DNA of 64,000 nt from CAYZWU01 sp964482235. GTDB lineage: Bacteria; Planctomycetota; B15-G4; CAYZWU01. Of the stretch, positions 1 to 14,740 are shown one piece after another. The stretch lies in NCBI GenBank assembly GCA_964482235.1, contig CAYZWU010000028.1, forward strand, positions 1 through 64,000. Direction: 5' to 3'. Positions within the stretch are counted from its first letter, which is position 1. The number at the start of each line of letters is the position of its first letter. Below the pieces are notes generated by a model. That model was not told the origin of the DNA and ran no database searches. It was given only the letters and a program-made list of their open reading frames with translations. The translations under genes were made by a program, and so were the position numbers.

Positions 1-68
1 TGTGGGGTTCTTCAGAGCCGCCTAGAGGAGCGTCTTCGCGACGTCCGAAGGCTCTGAAGAACCCCACA
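1..68. repeat. Perfect 19-bp inverted repeat with 30-nt loop at the left edge
   Basis: The arm TGTGGGGTTCTTCAGAGCC (1-19) is the exact reverse complement of 50-68. The 30-nt loop contains a smaller hairpin, CGTC/GACG at 31-34 and 40-43. It lies about 77 bp beyond the transketolase stop codon, on the side transcription leaves. It could be a large terminator-type hairpin, a MITE or REP-like unit, or abutting ends of insertion sequences. Reading outward-in, GGCTCTGAAG... resembles the GGCTCT ends I recall for ISL3-family elements, but no transposase is visible and the left side is cut off. The repeat is certain; its nature is not. Confidence 0.8.
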
Positions 69-144
69 ACTCCGACCGGGAGGCAAGCAACGACTCTCTC
101 GTGAAGATGGCGGAGATTGCGCGGGCTCGGTATCCTACGGTATC

Positions 145-2151
145 CTACGAATCAAGAAGACGCCGCACTTCCCGGGCAACGGCCTCGCCGGTCATGCCGT
201 ACTTCTCTGCCAGAACGCCGCCCGGCGCCGAGGCGCCGTACGTTTCGATTCCGTGCATCGCGCCATGGGAGCCGATGTACTTCCACCAGCCCATGGAAAG
301 ACCGGCCTCCACGGCGAGGCGCTTCGTGCAGTCGGGAGGAATGATCTCGTTTCTGTACTCCGGCGACTGGGCGTCGAAGAGCTCCCAGGACGGCATGCTG
401 ACCACGCGCACGCCGCGGCCGGCTTCCCCCATTCTCTCCTTCGCGTCGAGGGCGGCGTGAACCTCGGATCCCGTGGCAAGAATCACCAGCCCGGGCTTCT
501 CTCCCTCCTCGCGATCGAGCACGTATGCCCCCCGCTCCACCGGGGAAAGCCCGTCCGGGACGTCATTGAGAACGGGAACCTTCTGACGGGTGAGGATCAA
601 CGCCGTGGGACCGTCCTTCCGGGCGAGAGCCACGGACCAGGCTGCCGCCGTCTCAACGGGATCGGCCGGCCTGATCACCGTGAGCCCGGGGATGGCCCGC
701 AGCACGGCCAGGTGCTCGATCGGCTGATGGGTCGGCCCATCCTCGCCCACGAAGATGCTGTCATGGGTGAAGACATAGATCACGGGTATGTGGCTCATGG
801 CTGCCATGCGGATGGCGGGACGCATGTAGTCGGCAAAAACGAGAAAGGTGCCGCAGTAGGGCCTGAGCCCCCCATGGAGCCCCACGCCGTTGAGGACCGA
901 GGCCATGCCGTGCTCGCGCACGCCGAAGTGGATGTTGCTGCCTCCGAACGCCCCCGGGCCGATCGTGCCGGCCTCCTCGATGAAGGTCTTGTTCGACGGA
1001 GCGAGGTCTGCCGAGCCGCCGATCAGGTTGCCCGCGCCTCGCGCCGCCTGCTGCAGCACCTTGCCGGAAGCGGCACGTGTGGCCATCTTGTCCTGACCGC
1101 GAAAATCGGGAAGAAGGCCGGGAAGATCTGCCGGCAGCCCGCCGTCGTGGTACTCCTTCCAGAGCCGCGCCAGATCGGGCGCCTTCTCCATCCGCTCGTC
1201 GAAGGTACGCTGCCAGGCCTGCTCGGCCGCTGCCATGGCCGCGGCCCGTTCCGCAAAGATCTCCCGCACCTCGTCCGGGACGAAGAACGGCTCCTCGGGC
1301 CATTCCAGGTTCTTCCGGGTCAGCTCCACCTCGTCCTCTCCGAGAGGCGAGCCGTGGGATTTCTCCGAATCCTGCTTGTTCGGGCTGCCCTTGGCGATGT
1401 GTGTCCGGCCGATGATGAGAGAGGGAGCCGTGGTGCAGGAGCGCGCTTCCTCGACGGCCCTTGTCATGGCGGCGTGGTCGTGGCCGTCCACGTCCAGGAC
1501 CTGCCATCCGTAGGCCTCGAACCTCCGGCGCACATCCTCGCTCCATGCCAGCGCCGTGGAGCCCTCGATGGTGATCTCGTTGCTGTCGTAGAAGTAGATC
1601 AGCTTGTGGAGCTTCAGGTGGCCGGCCAGGGAGGCTGCCTCGGATGCCACACCCTCCATCAGGTCTCCGTCGCTCACGAGGCCGTAGGTGTAATGATCAA
1701 CGAGCGGGCTGCCGTCCCCGTTGAAGCGCTCGGCCAGGTGAGCCTCGGCCAGGGCGAAGCCCACGCCGTTGGCGAATCCCTGCCCGAGACATCCCGTGGT
1801 CGCCTCGACACCCGGCACGCACCACCGCTCCGGGTGGCCCGGCGTCCGGCTCCCCCACTGCCGGAACGACTTGATCTCATCGAGCTGAAGGTCGTAACCG
1901 GCCAGGTGCAGCATCGCGTAGAGGAGCGACGAGCCGTGTCCGGCGGAGAGCACGAATCGATCCCTGTCCGGCCACGATGGATTGCCGGGATTCTGCTTCA
2001 GGAATTTCGACCAGAGAACCGCCGCGAAATCGGCGCAGCCCATCGGCATGCCCGGATGGCCCGAATTGGCCTTTTGCACGGCATCGACGCACAGAAAGCG
2101 GGCCGTGTTTGAGATCTTCTCCAGGAGGGTCATCGAATCGTTGGAAGCCAT
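145..2151 (-). CDS. tkt: Transketolase
   Basis: Thiamine-diphosphate enzyme of the non-oxidative pentose phosphate and Calvin-type pathways, moving two-carbon ketol units between sugar phosphates in the cytoplasm. About 668 aa, the usual full length. It has the N-terminal substrate motif SGHPGMPMG (about residue 30), the cofactor/Mg motif DGDLMEG (about residue 161; usual GDGDLMEG, here SDGDLMEG), a central pyrimidine-binding domain with GVREHGMASVLNG, and a C-terminal domain ending in a MGWWKYIG-type segment. Two ATGs compete (2157 and 2151); 2151 is better spaced from the GGAGAG ribosome site. Last gene of the repair/thiamine run, 135 bp after the S26-like gene. A ThiE-like gene two genes upstream may support its cofactor (inference). 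Confidence 0.96.
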   Translation of the reverse strand: MASNDSMTLLEKISNTARFLCVDAVQKANSGHPGMPMGCADFAAVLWSKFLKQNPGNPSWPDRDRFVLSAGHGSSLLYAMLHLAGYDLQLDEIKSFRQWGSRTPGHPERWCVPGVEATTGCLGQGFANGVGFALAEAHLAERFNGDGSPLVDHYTYGLVSDGDLMEGVASEAASLAGHLKLHKLIYFYDSNEITIEGSTALAWSEDVRRRFEAYGWQVLDVDGHDHAAMTRAVEEARSCTTAPSLIIGRTHIAKGSPNKQDSEKSHGSPLGEDEVELTRKNLEWPEEPFFVPDEVREIFAERAAAMAAAEQAWQRTFDERMEKAPDLARLWKEYHDGGLPADLPGLLPDFRGQDKMATRAASGKVLQQAARGAGNLIGGSADLAPSNKTFIEEAGTIGPGAFGGSNIHFGVREHGMASVLNGVGLHGGLRPYCGTFLVFADYMRPAIRMAAMSHIPVIYVFTHDSIFVGEDGPTHQPIEHLAVLRAIPGLTVIRPADPVETAAAWSVALARKDGPTALILTRQKVPVLNDVPDGLSPVERGAYVLDREEGEKPGLVILATGSEVHAALDAKERMGEAGRGVRVVSMPSWELFDAQSPEYRNEIIPPDCTKRLAVEAGLSMGWWKYIGSHGAMHGIETYGASAPGGVLAEKYGMTGEAVAREVRRLLDS

Positions 2152-2292
2152 TCTCATGCTCTCCGAAACAAAGAAATTTGATGAATTGCACCAAGGCGAG
2201 ACCGAAAGTATCTTCCTTTTTTGCGAAGTCGAATTCCAGAGCCACTCCGGATTTTTCCTTGAAGGCGGATTTGACGGGTCGCCCGCCTCCGG

Positions 2293-2790
2293 TCAGAAGG
2301 GCATTTCCAGCAGGAACCGCCCCACGATCACGTTCCGGGGTATGTAGCTCGTCCGGCGGCCGTCGGGAAAGGTGGAAAGAGGGTTGTCGTTGAGGACGAG
2401 GTACAAGCCGTCAGGCACCTTGCCGTCGAGCCGGCGTCCCGTGGACGCCTTGTAGACCGTTGGTTTTCCGTTGATCTCGAGGTAGACATTCCCGTTCGAC
2501 ACCTCGTCCCCCGGTACGGCGGCCACGCGCGACACCCGGTTCACCGGCGTGCCGTCAGGCCCTTCCATCAGGAAGACCACGGCATCCCCGCGCATCGGCC
2601 CCGGACCATCCTCGTCATACTTCTTCACCACCACGGTATGCATCCCCGAGGCGCCCACGATCGAGTTGTCGCCCTTCTGCAGGCTAATGAAGGCGAACTG
2701 GGACGAGAGCTGCCAGAGGAAGAAGAGGACGGCGGCGTAGCAGACGTAGCGGAGCCACCTCTGCATCTTGCGCGAATCAATCCTGGCCAT
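2293..2790 (-). CDS. S26 signal-peptidase-like membrane protein, catalytic Lys apparently missing
   Basis: 165 aa: short cytoplasmic start, one membrane segment (about residues 14-30), then an external domain with signal peptidase I boxes in order. Box B is IVGASGMHTVV, with Ser48 aligning gap-free to the catalytic Ser. Box C is RGDAVVF. Box D is VSRVAAVPGDEV, where the general-base Lys of the usual IKRAVGLPGD is Ser87. Box E is LVLNDN...DGRRTSYIP...IVGR. The fold assignment is firm. Whether it cleaves anything is doubtful without the Lys, unless another base is used. The start overlaps the thiE-like stop by 14 bp and is preceded by GGGAGGGAG with a 7-nt spacer. Its substrate is unknown; it may be a degenerate or specialised processing peptidase. 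Confidence 0.75.
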   Translation of the reverse strand: MARIDSRKMQRWLRYVCYAAVLFFLWQLSSQFAFISLQKGDNSIVGASGMHTVVVKKYDEDGPGPMRGDAVVFLMEGPDGTPVNRVSRVAAVPGDEVSNGNVYLEINGKPTVYKASTGRRLDGKVPDGLYLVLNDNPLSTFPDGRRTSYIPRNVIVGRFLLEMPF

Positions 2791-3475
2791 GGCGGCGCTC
2801 CCTCCCGCTGCTGAACGCCCTCGTCAGGGCTGCGGCCCCTTCGCAGGGATCGGATCGGCCGAATATCGACGAGATCGCCGCCAGACAGCGGCACCCGCTG
2901 CCAAGGAGAAGGGGCGCCTTCTCGGGACCGATCCCGCCCAGAGCCACCACGGGGATGGCGATCGACCTGCAGGCCCTCGCCAGCTCCTCCACACCGAGGG
3001 GCGTTCCGCCGCCCTTCTTCGACGTGGTGGGAAAGACGGGGCTGTAGGTGATGTAGGAGCAGGCCTCGATCTCCTCGGCATGGTCCTCGAAGGGATGGTG
3101 GACCGAGTAGCCGATCAGGAGCCTGCCCTTCGCCGTTTCGACCGCCTCGCGAGGCTTGACGGTCCTCGAGCCGAGGTGGACGGCCTGAGCCCCGGCCTCC
3201 AGTGCGTCCTCGGGAGATCCGTTGAAGATGAAGAGAAAGCCGAGCTTCCTGGCCAGCGCGGCCACGACGCGGCCTCTCCCGATCTGCTCAGGCGATGCGA
3301 GCCCGGGATGACGCAGCATGACGGCCGTTGCACCGCCGGCCGCTGCGGCTTCCACCAGACGGGGAAGGCGGAGCGGGTCGAGCTCCGGAGGCGTGACAGC
3401 CACCACACGCAGCTGCGCTAGCAGTCCGCGGTCCGGCTTCCTGTCACCGACCATCCCCGTCCCCGCGAATGCCAT
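2777..3475 (-). CDS. ThiE/TenI-family thiamine-phosphate synthase-like protein
   Basis: 232-aa TIM-barrel protein. The pattern fits ThiE/TenI: a phosphate-loop region AVHLGSRTVKPREA, GYSVHHPFE (usual GxSxH), YSPVFPTTSKKGGGTPLGVEEL (family YxxxGPVFpTxTKxg) and ALGGIGPEKA near the end. ThiE joins HMP-PP and HET-P to thiamine phosphate; TenI-like members with the same fold have other or no synthase activity. I cannot separate the two by eye. It overlaps the upstream XPB-partner gene by 32 bp (or 11 bp if Met8 at 3454 is used) and the downstream S26-like gene by 14 bp, so translation is probably coupled. No other thi gene is in the window. Confidence 0.8.
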   Translation of the reverse strand: MAFAGTGMVGDRKPDRGLLAQLRVVAVTPPELDPLRLPRLVEAAAAGGATAVMLRHPGLASPEQIGRGRVVAALARKLGFLFIFNGSPEDALEAGAQAVHLGSRTVKPREAVETAKGRLLIGYSVHHPFEDHAEEIEACSYITYSPVFPTTSKKGGGTPLGVEELARACRSIAIPVVALGGIGPEKAPLLLGSGCRCLAAISSIFGRSDPCEGAAALTRAFSSGRERRHGQD

Positions 3476-5546
3476 GATCCTTCTCCAGAAAGATGCCCAG
3501 CTTCTGCAGGGCGGTGTTGATCTTCTTGCTGTCCACGTCGGTCTTGATCATCAGGATCGTCGGAGCCAGCCGTTCCACGATCCGATCCTTGAGCAGCCCC
3601 GAGTGGACGATCCGGTCCACGACCTCCTTGTTGCGCCCGCGGAGAAGCGTGGCCTCGCTCACGGTGACGTACTTCACCTTCTCGGACCACTCGCGGATCG
3701 AGTAGATCACGTTCTGGGGGATGTCGACCCGGCTGTTCTCGCTGAGGATCGTCAGGATCTCCGACGCCGTCATCCCCTCGGCCACGGCCTTTTCCACCGA
3801 GGACGACGTGATCTTGTAGTGATAGGCGTTGTCCGACTTGGTGCGCACGGCGAAACGGTCCATCCGCGTGATCAGGTCGTAGTTGTCCCCGTCCTGGATC
3901 AGGATGATCTCGAAGTCGGGATTCACGATGAGCGGATTCTGCTTGATCCCGGCCGATTCGGGAGTGTCGATCCCGAGAGCCTTGGCGCCGAGCGAGTTGA
4001 GCTGCATCGAGCTGACCTTGCCGCCCCGGAATCCCATGTCCACAAGGCCGAGGAGGAAGAAGCGGGACCGCATCCACTGGAACAGGGTGTTGGCCATCTG
4101 CTGCAGGTCGCGCATCCCCGTGTTGCGGTTGTACTGGTAGCAGTTCTGGAACGCATCGCGGATGTTGTTGCTGTCCAGCTTGGCCAGATAGGTGTTGCGC
4201 GTGGAGTAGGCCACGTACATCACGTCGTACCAGCGCCCCACGTCGAGCTTCTTCATGTTCTCGATGAACATCTTCCGCAGCCTGGGCAGGTGGAAGTGCT
4301 CCTCGCCCGGCTCCCACTCGTCGAAGGCGAAGGAAAGGATCTTGAAGAGCTTCTTCTCGAGGGGATACCGCTCCCACGACTTGCCCTTCACCGTGAGGTA
4401 GAGGCGCCTGTCGTCCTTCCGCTGGATCATCCTGCTTCCCAGGCAGAAGGAGTAGATGAAGTTGAAGACCTGGTTGTCCTCGAACTCCTCCTTCTTGTCC
4501 AGGATGAACGTCTCCTCGATCTTCTTCACCGCCGTCTTGTAGATCGAGCCGTTCAGGGTCAGCCGGATCTTGTTGTGATCGATGAAGGAGAGGAAGCTCG
4601 AGATGTCCGAGATCAGGTCCACGCCGAGGGTCCGGATCTCCTCCAGGTTCGACGCCGAGACGTCGTTGTCCTGATCGAACCAGCTGTTCACCAGCTCGTT
4701 GAAGATGACGAGGGTGTCGTCGAAGTGGTTGATGCCGTACTCGCCCAGGGAGAGATGGCTGATCGTGCCCAGCAGGCTGTCCTCGAGAGCCGTCTTCCAC
4801 CACCGCCGGTTCCAGGATGGGAAGTCCTTGGGGCACGCCTTCTCGTAGAGGGAGCGGGGCATGACCCCGCCGAATTCGGTGATCGCCAGGGTCACGGCCT
4901 TGCGGAGCCCCTCCTCCTCAAGGCTCTCGATGCGGCTCCGCACATCGGCACAGGAGACGAGCTGCCGCGGTGTGCTCTCCAGGCCGGCCGGCTTCTTCCC
5001 TCCCTTCGCGAGGTCCTGCCGCACGCTTCCGGCCGAGGCGAGGGCATCGGTCTTCTTGAGAAAACCCTCGAGGGTGAAGATGTCCCCCGTCTCCATCTCC
5101 TCGTCCCAGAGAAAGCCGTGCAGCGTGTCGCCCAGCTCGGCGGGGATCAGGTAGGCCCCCTTTCCGAAGTCGGACACGAGGCTGCCCCTGGAACGGTAGA
5201 CGAATCCCCTCTTCTGGAGGGCGTTGATGGCAGCCTCGATCTCGTACTGGTTCATGTACGAGAAGACCTTCGAGGTGACGATGTGCTGGCTGTTGCTGGA
5301 GTACGACTCGGACCTGAGGAAGAACTTCAGTATGTCGATCAGCTTCTTCGAGAGAGCCCCGAGCCTCTTGCGGACGACGCTCTCGTTGGTCATGCGGCTG
5401 TGCAGCGCCGTGATGACACCCTCTTTCGTTTCCGGCGCGCTTCCGTTGTCGAACCAGAAGCCGTGAAATTCCTGCAGCCTCGATATCTTCTGCTCGTTCA
5501 GGACCAGCTTGAGGATCACCGGTTCCTTCCGTATGGTCTTGGCCAT
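3444..5546 (-). CDS. XPB-associated protein with helicase XPB/Ssl2 N-terminal-type domain
   Basis: 700 aa, no helicase motifs. The segment at about residues 520-690 (VNPDFEIILIQDG..., Y.ITSSSVEKAVAEGMTASEILTILSENSRVDIPQNVIYSIREWSEKV) has the pattern of the Helicase_C_3 (XPB/Ssl2 N-terminal) family. The N-terminal half looks like winged-helix or helical repeats (IEAAINALQKRGFVYRSRGSLVSDF). Proteins of this kind are encoded beside bacterial XPB helicases, for example next to the mycobacterial XPB gene, and are thought to be partners. Here it starts 13 bp after the XPB stop with an AAAGGCAGG site, so it probably works with XPB on DNA. The domain call is by recognition only; the biochemical role is unknown. 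Confidence 0.75.
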   Translation of the reverse strand: MAKTIRKEPVILKLVLNEQKISRLQEFHGFWFDNGSAPETKEGVITALHSRMTNESVVRKRLGALSKKLIDILKFFLRSESYSSNSQHIVTSKVFSYMNQYEIEAAINALQKRGFVYRSRGSLVSDFGKGAYLIPAELGDTLHGFLWDEEMETGDIFTLEGFLKKTDALASAGSVRQDLAKGGKKPAGLESTPRQLVSCADVRSRIESLEEEGLRKAVTLAITEFGGVMPRSLYEKACPKDFPSWNRRWWKTALEDSLLGTISHLSLGEYGINHFDDTLVIFNELVNSWFDQDNDVSASNLEEIRTLGVDLISDISSFLSFIDHNKIRLTLNGSIYKTAVKKIEETFILDKKEEFEDNQVFNFIYSFCLGSRMIQRKDDRRLYLTVKGKSWERYPLEKKLFKILSFAFDEWEPGEEHFHLPRLRKMFIENMKKLDVGRWYDVMYVAYSTRNTYLAKLDSNNIRDAFQNCYQYNRNTGMRDLQQMANTLFQWMRSRFFLLGLVDMGFRGGKVSSMQLNSLGAKALGIDTPESAGIKQNPLIVNPDFEIILIQDGDNYDLITRMDRFAVRTKSDNAYHYKITSSSVEKAVAEGMTASEILTILSENSRVDIPQNVIYSIREWSEKVKYVTVSEATLLRGRNKEVVDRIVHSGLLKDRIVERLAPTILMIKTDVDSKKINTALQKLGIFLEKDHGIRGDGDGR

Positions 5547-5559
5547 TTTCGACCTGCCT

Positions 5560-7286
5560 TTACATTGCTCCGTCGCGTTCTATCTGTTCATCCTCCAAGA
5601 CCTCGGTGACATCCTTGATCTCGTAGGTATAACCTTGCTCCGTGAGGAACAGCTGCCTGTTGTTGGCGAAAACCTCCTCCCGCGTGTCCCTCGTGACAAG
5701 GGAGTAGAAGAATGCCCGGCCGCCGTCGCCCTTGGGACGCAGAATGCGGCCCAGGCGCTGGGCTTCCTCCTGCCTCGATCCGAAGGTCCCCGACACCTGG
5801 ATCGCCACGTTGGCATCGGGGAGGTCGATGGCGAAGTTCCCCACCTTGGAAACCATCAGGATCTTGATCTCGCCCCTGCGGAAAAGATCGTACAGGCGGC
5901 TCCTCTCCTTGTTGGGCATCTTGCCCGTGATCAGGGGGACGTCGAGCACCGCGGCGAGTTTCTTCAGCTGATCGATGTACTGCCCGATGATCAGCACCAG
6001 GTGATCGCAATGCTTCTCGAGCAGCTTCTTCACGATCTCCACCTTGGACGGGTTCTCCGAGGCGATCCGGAACTTGTCCCGCGAGCCCGCCGAGAGGTAG
6101 ACGTATTTCAGCTCCTCCTGCAGCGGGATCCGCACCTCCACGCAGTGGGCCGCGGCGATCCAACCCTGCCGCTCGAGCACCTTCCACGGCACGTCGTACT
6201 TCTTGGGTCCGATGAGGGAGAAGACCTCGTCCTCCCGCCTGTCCTCGCGGACCAGCGTCGCCGTGAGGCCGAGACGGCGCTTGGCCTGGATCTCCGCCGT
6301 CACCCGGAAAACGGGCGCCGGCAAAAGGTGCACCTCGTCGTAGATGACAAGGCCCCAGTTGGACGCGGAGAAGAGGTCGAAGTGGACGAAGGGATCGGTC
6401 TTCCTCTTCCTGTACGTGAGGATCTGGTAGGTGGTGATGGTCACGGGGCGAATGTTCTTCGTCTCGCCGGTGTACTCGCCCAGATCCACGGGATCGATGA
6501 AGGTCTTGTCGAGCAGCTCCTCCTGCCACTGGCGCACGGCGATCGTGTTCGTGGTGAGGATGAGCGTCTGCATTCCGACGCGCGCCATGGCGCTGATGCC
6601 CACGATCGTCTTTCCGGCGCCGCAGGGCAGGGCGATCACGCCCGAACCGCCGCGGGACGTGCCGCCGGCGTGGAAGGCGCCGACCGATTCGCTCTGGTAC
6701 CGCCTGATGTTGAACGGCTCGCCCGAACGGGTCGCCTCCCTGAGCTTGATGGCGAAGGAAGCGCCGTCCGTGTATCCCGCAAGATCCTCCACGGGAAAGC
6801 CGATGCGGATCAGGGACTGCTTGATATCGCCTCGCATCCCCTCCTTGACCACCACGCCGTTGTCCGCTTCCTCGACGAGGTACTTCTTGATCGACGTGTT
6901 CCGCCAGAGCTCGTGGAGAAGGCGCTCGTCGCTCGACGTGAGGACGATCCTGTCCTGATCCCGTTCCAGCTTGAGGAGGCCGAACTTCCGGATGTTCTCG
7001 CGGATGTCGCGCTCCACGTTCGGCGGCAGGGGATAGCGGCTCATGTCGCCGAGGAAGTTGATGATCGTCTCCTCGCCGTACCCCGCGGCCGCGGCGTTCC
7101 AGATTGAAAGAGGAGTGATGCGGAAGGTGTGGATGTGCTCGGGGCTCTTCTCGAGCTCCGCGAAGAGGGACAGCATGTCCCTGGCATCGTGGAAGAGCGG
7201 ATTGTCCACCTCGAGGAGCACGGTCCTGTCCGCCTGGACGATCAGCGGCTTCTCGTACATCACGTTCCCGGCTGTTCCCTGCTTGT

Positions 7287-7290
<4 letters not shown>
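5560..7290 (-). CDS. xpb: XPB/Ssl2-type superfamily 2 DNA helicase
   Basis: 576 aa with the order of bacterial and archaeal XPB: an N-terminal XPB domain (about 10-190), then RecA-like domain 1 with Walker A PCGAGKT (222-228), TTNTIAVRQWQ, Walker B/motif II DEVH (318-321), motif III LTATL, and the XPB-specific RED loop VRED (about 347-350). RecA-like domain 2 has motif VI QEEAQRLGRILRPKG (about 500). These are the hallmarks of an ATP-dependent DNA-unwinding or translocating XPB. The GTG start shares GTGA with the stop of the tandem uvrA, so ribosomes can pass directly from UvrA to XPB. The partner gene follows 13 bp later. A role in nucleotide excision repair is inferred from this context. 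Confidence 0.92.
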
Positions 7291-13148
<5,858 letters not shown>

Positions 13149-13580
13149 AAATCAGTCTCTTCCCTTGCGCGCTTGTCCTCAAGGGAGTAGGCGACCATCC
13201 TGCCGACCGAGCAGCAATCTGCCTATCCCGAACAATTTCGTCGGGCTAATGATTTTTTTTTGTCAATCATCGGCCGGGCGGTCGTCGGAAAGCGCAAGGT
13301 GTCATCTGATGTCTCAACTTTCCGGCTACCGCATAATCGCGCAATGATACCTTACCGGCGGACTGGAATGAAACGCTTTTTTCTTGAATGGCATATTTGA
13401 TGGGAAATGCCGCCCGGCGCCCCCACTCCCGGGCAATCAGCCGCAATCTTCTGTTTAAAATAGAATTATAGCCAATAAGATACAGCGCTCACATCGCAGA
13501 TCAGCGCGAAACCTGCCCGCAGACGGCAGCAAGCGGGTGGTTTGGGCTTCATATGGATTAAATTTATTTAATCGAGAGAA
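13149..13580 (-). promoter_or_regulatory. 432-bp intergenic region upstream of uvrA, candidate promoter
   Basis: No gene is supported here. On the minus strand a perfect TATAAT occurs at 13470-13465, preceded by TTGGC. No good TTGACA lies at the right distance, so this is a weak promoter candidate; it would give a leader of about 310 nt before uvrA. A TTGACA at 13266-13261 on the same strand lacks a matching -10. Hairpins near the SIS stop, GATTAAA/TTTAATC at 13556-13573 and CCCGC/GCGGG around 13516-13537, could end the upstream transcript. No riboswitch is recognised. Confidence 0.3.
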
Positions 13581-14729
13581 TCAGCTGCCCTTTTCGCGGA
13601 TCCGCGAGCCTCTGATCGTGACCTGGCTGAGGGTCTCGATCAGCTCGGTACGTACTCCCCCTACCCATCGGTCGATGTCCCTGCCGAGGGCCGGACCGAT
13701 CGATTCGGCGAGGAGCTGAAAGGTGACGACGCTGGAGACGAAGAGCTCCGCCTCTGTCCGCCCCTTGGCCTCGAGAAATCCGATGTCCCGGGCTGTCGAA
13801 TCGTCAACGGGCATCTTCTGCCCCACGACGAGGCGGCAGCAGCCCAGATCGCCGTATGGTCCGACCAGCTCGGCGGCCCGGCTGGCCGAAGCGTCGTCCG
13901 GACAGAGGAAGATGACCAGGGACTCGCCGCCCGTGAGGAAAAGCTCCAGGTGATTGAACTCCTCGAGGCACTGGTGCCGCGACGGGATGCTCATCTCGAG
14001 GAACTTGGCGGCCCCGTACATGGCCGCCGGACGCCAGGGACCGCTGCCGAGGATCGTCACGGCCTCGCGGCCGGAGACGGCGGCGGAAATCCATTCCGTC
14101 ACGGCCCGCTGCTGCTGTTCGATGATCGACTCCGTCAGGTCCGGGATCTTCGAGAAGCTCTCGCGCAGCGCTCCCCCCGGCTCCAGCGCCTCGGCCACGA
14201 GCAGGAGCTCGGCAAACAGGGCAGCCAGGTAGGTCACCGTCTGCGGAACGTTGTAATGGTAACCGGCATAGGCGTGTTCATCGAGGCGATCGTTCGATCC
14301 CGTGGGCAGGCAGAGAACGGCATCGGCCTCCTTCGCAAAGTCCGAATCACCGTTTCCCGTCACGGCGACGACGCGGGCTCCCGCCCCGTGGGCCAGCCGT
14401 GCCGCCTCCATCGTCCGCGGCGTCCGTCCGGAGAAGCTGGCGGCGATCACCAGGTCGTGCTCGGTGAGGCGGCTCGATTCCCATCGCATCTCCATCGAGC
14501 TCAGCGCATGAACCGGCGCGACGGTTCCGGGATTCGAGCCAAGGTGCCGCATCAGCCCGGCCACGGCGCGGGCCGAGAAATCCATGTCCCCGCACCCTGC
14601 CAGGATCAGCCGTCCGCCCTCGGGAAGGCGAAGCTGATTCCGATCCAGAAAGGCGGCCGCGGCCTCGGCGGTGCGCCGCAGGGCGCCGGGTTGGCTGTCG
14701 ATCTCCTGCTTCATGAAGGATCCGGCCAC
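13581..14729 (-). CDS. Double SIS-domain sugar isomerase-like protein
   Basis: About 382 aa with two SIS (sugar isomerase) folds. The first (about 40-190) has LAGCGDMDFSARAVAGLMRH and the Ser-rich phosphosugar loop AASFSGRTPRTMEAA. The second (about 220-360) has ILGSGPWRPAAMYGAAKFLEMS and a C-terminal EEFNHLELFLTGGESLVIFL resembling the GlmS/AgaS-type E-x-H region. No glutaminase domain is present, so it is not GlmS itself. It probably binds or isomerises a phosphorylated amino- or keto-sugar. Three starts are possible (GTG 14738, GTG 14729, ATG 14714); 14729 is best placed after TAGGAG. The argS stop lies just upstream, so the two are co-transcribed. Confidence 0.8.
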   Translation of the reverse strand: MAGSFMKQEIDSQPGALRRTAEAAAAFLDRNQLRLPEGGRLILAGCGDMDFSARAVAGLMRHLGSNPGTVAPVHALSSMEMRWESSRLTEHDLVIAASFSGRTPRTMEAARLAHGAGARVVAVTGNGDSDFAKEADAVLCLPTGSNDRLDEHAYAGYHYNVPQTVTYLAALFAELLLVAEALEPGGALRESFSKIPDLTESIIEQQQRAVTEWISAAVSGREAVTILGSGPWRPAAMYGAAKFLEMSIPSRHQCLEEFNHLELFLTGGESLVIFLCPDDASASRAAELVGPYGDLGCCRLVVGQKMPVDDSTARDIGFLEAKGRTEAELFVSSVVTFQLLAESIGPALGRDIDRWVGGVRTELIETLSQVTIRGSRIREKGS

Positions 14730-14740
14730 GGGTTTCACTC

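Noticed and set aside
253..2112. Long plus-strand frame (619 aa) opposite transketolase
   Set aside because: It is a mirror of a high-GC gene; the minus-strand frame has full transketolase motifs and this one has no protein-like pattern.
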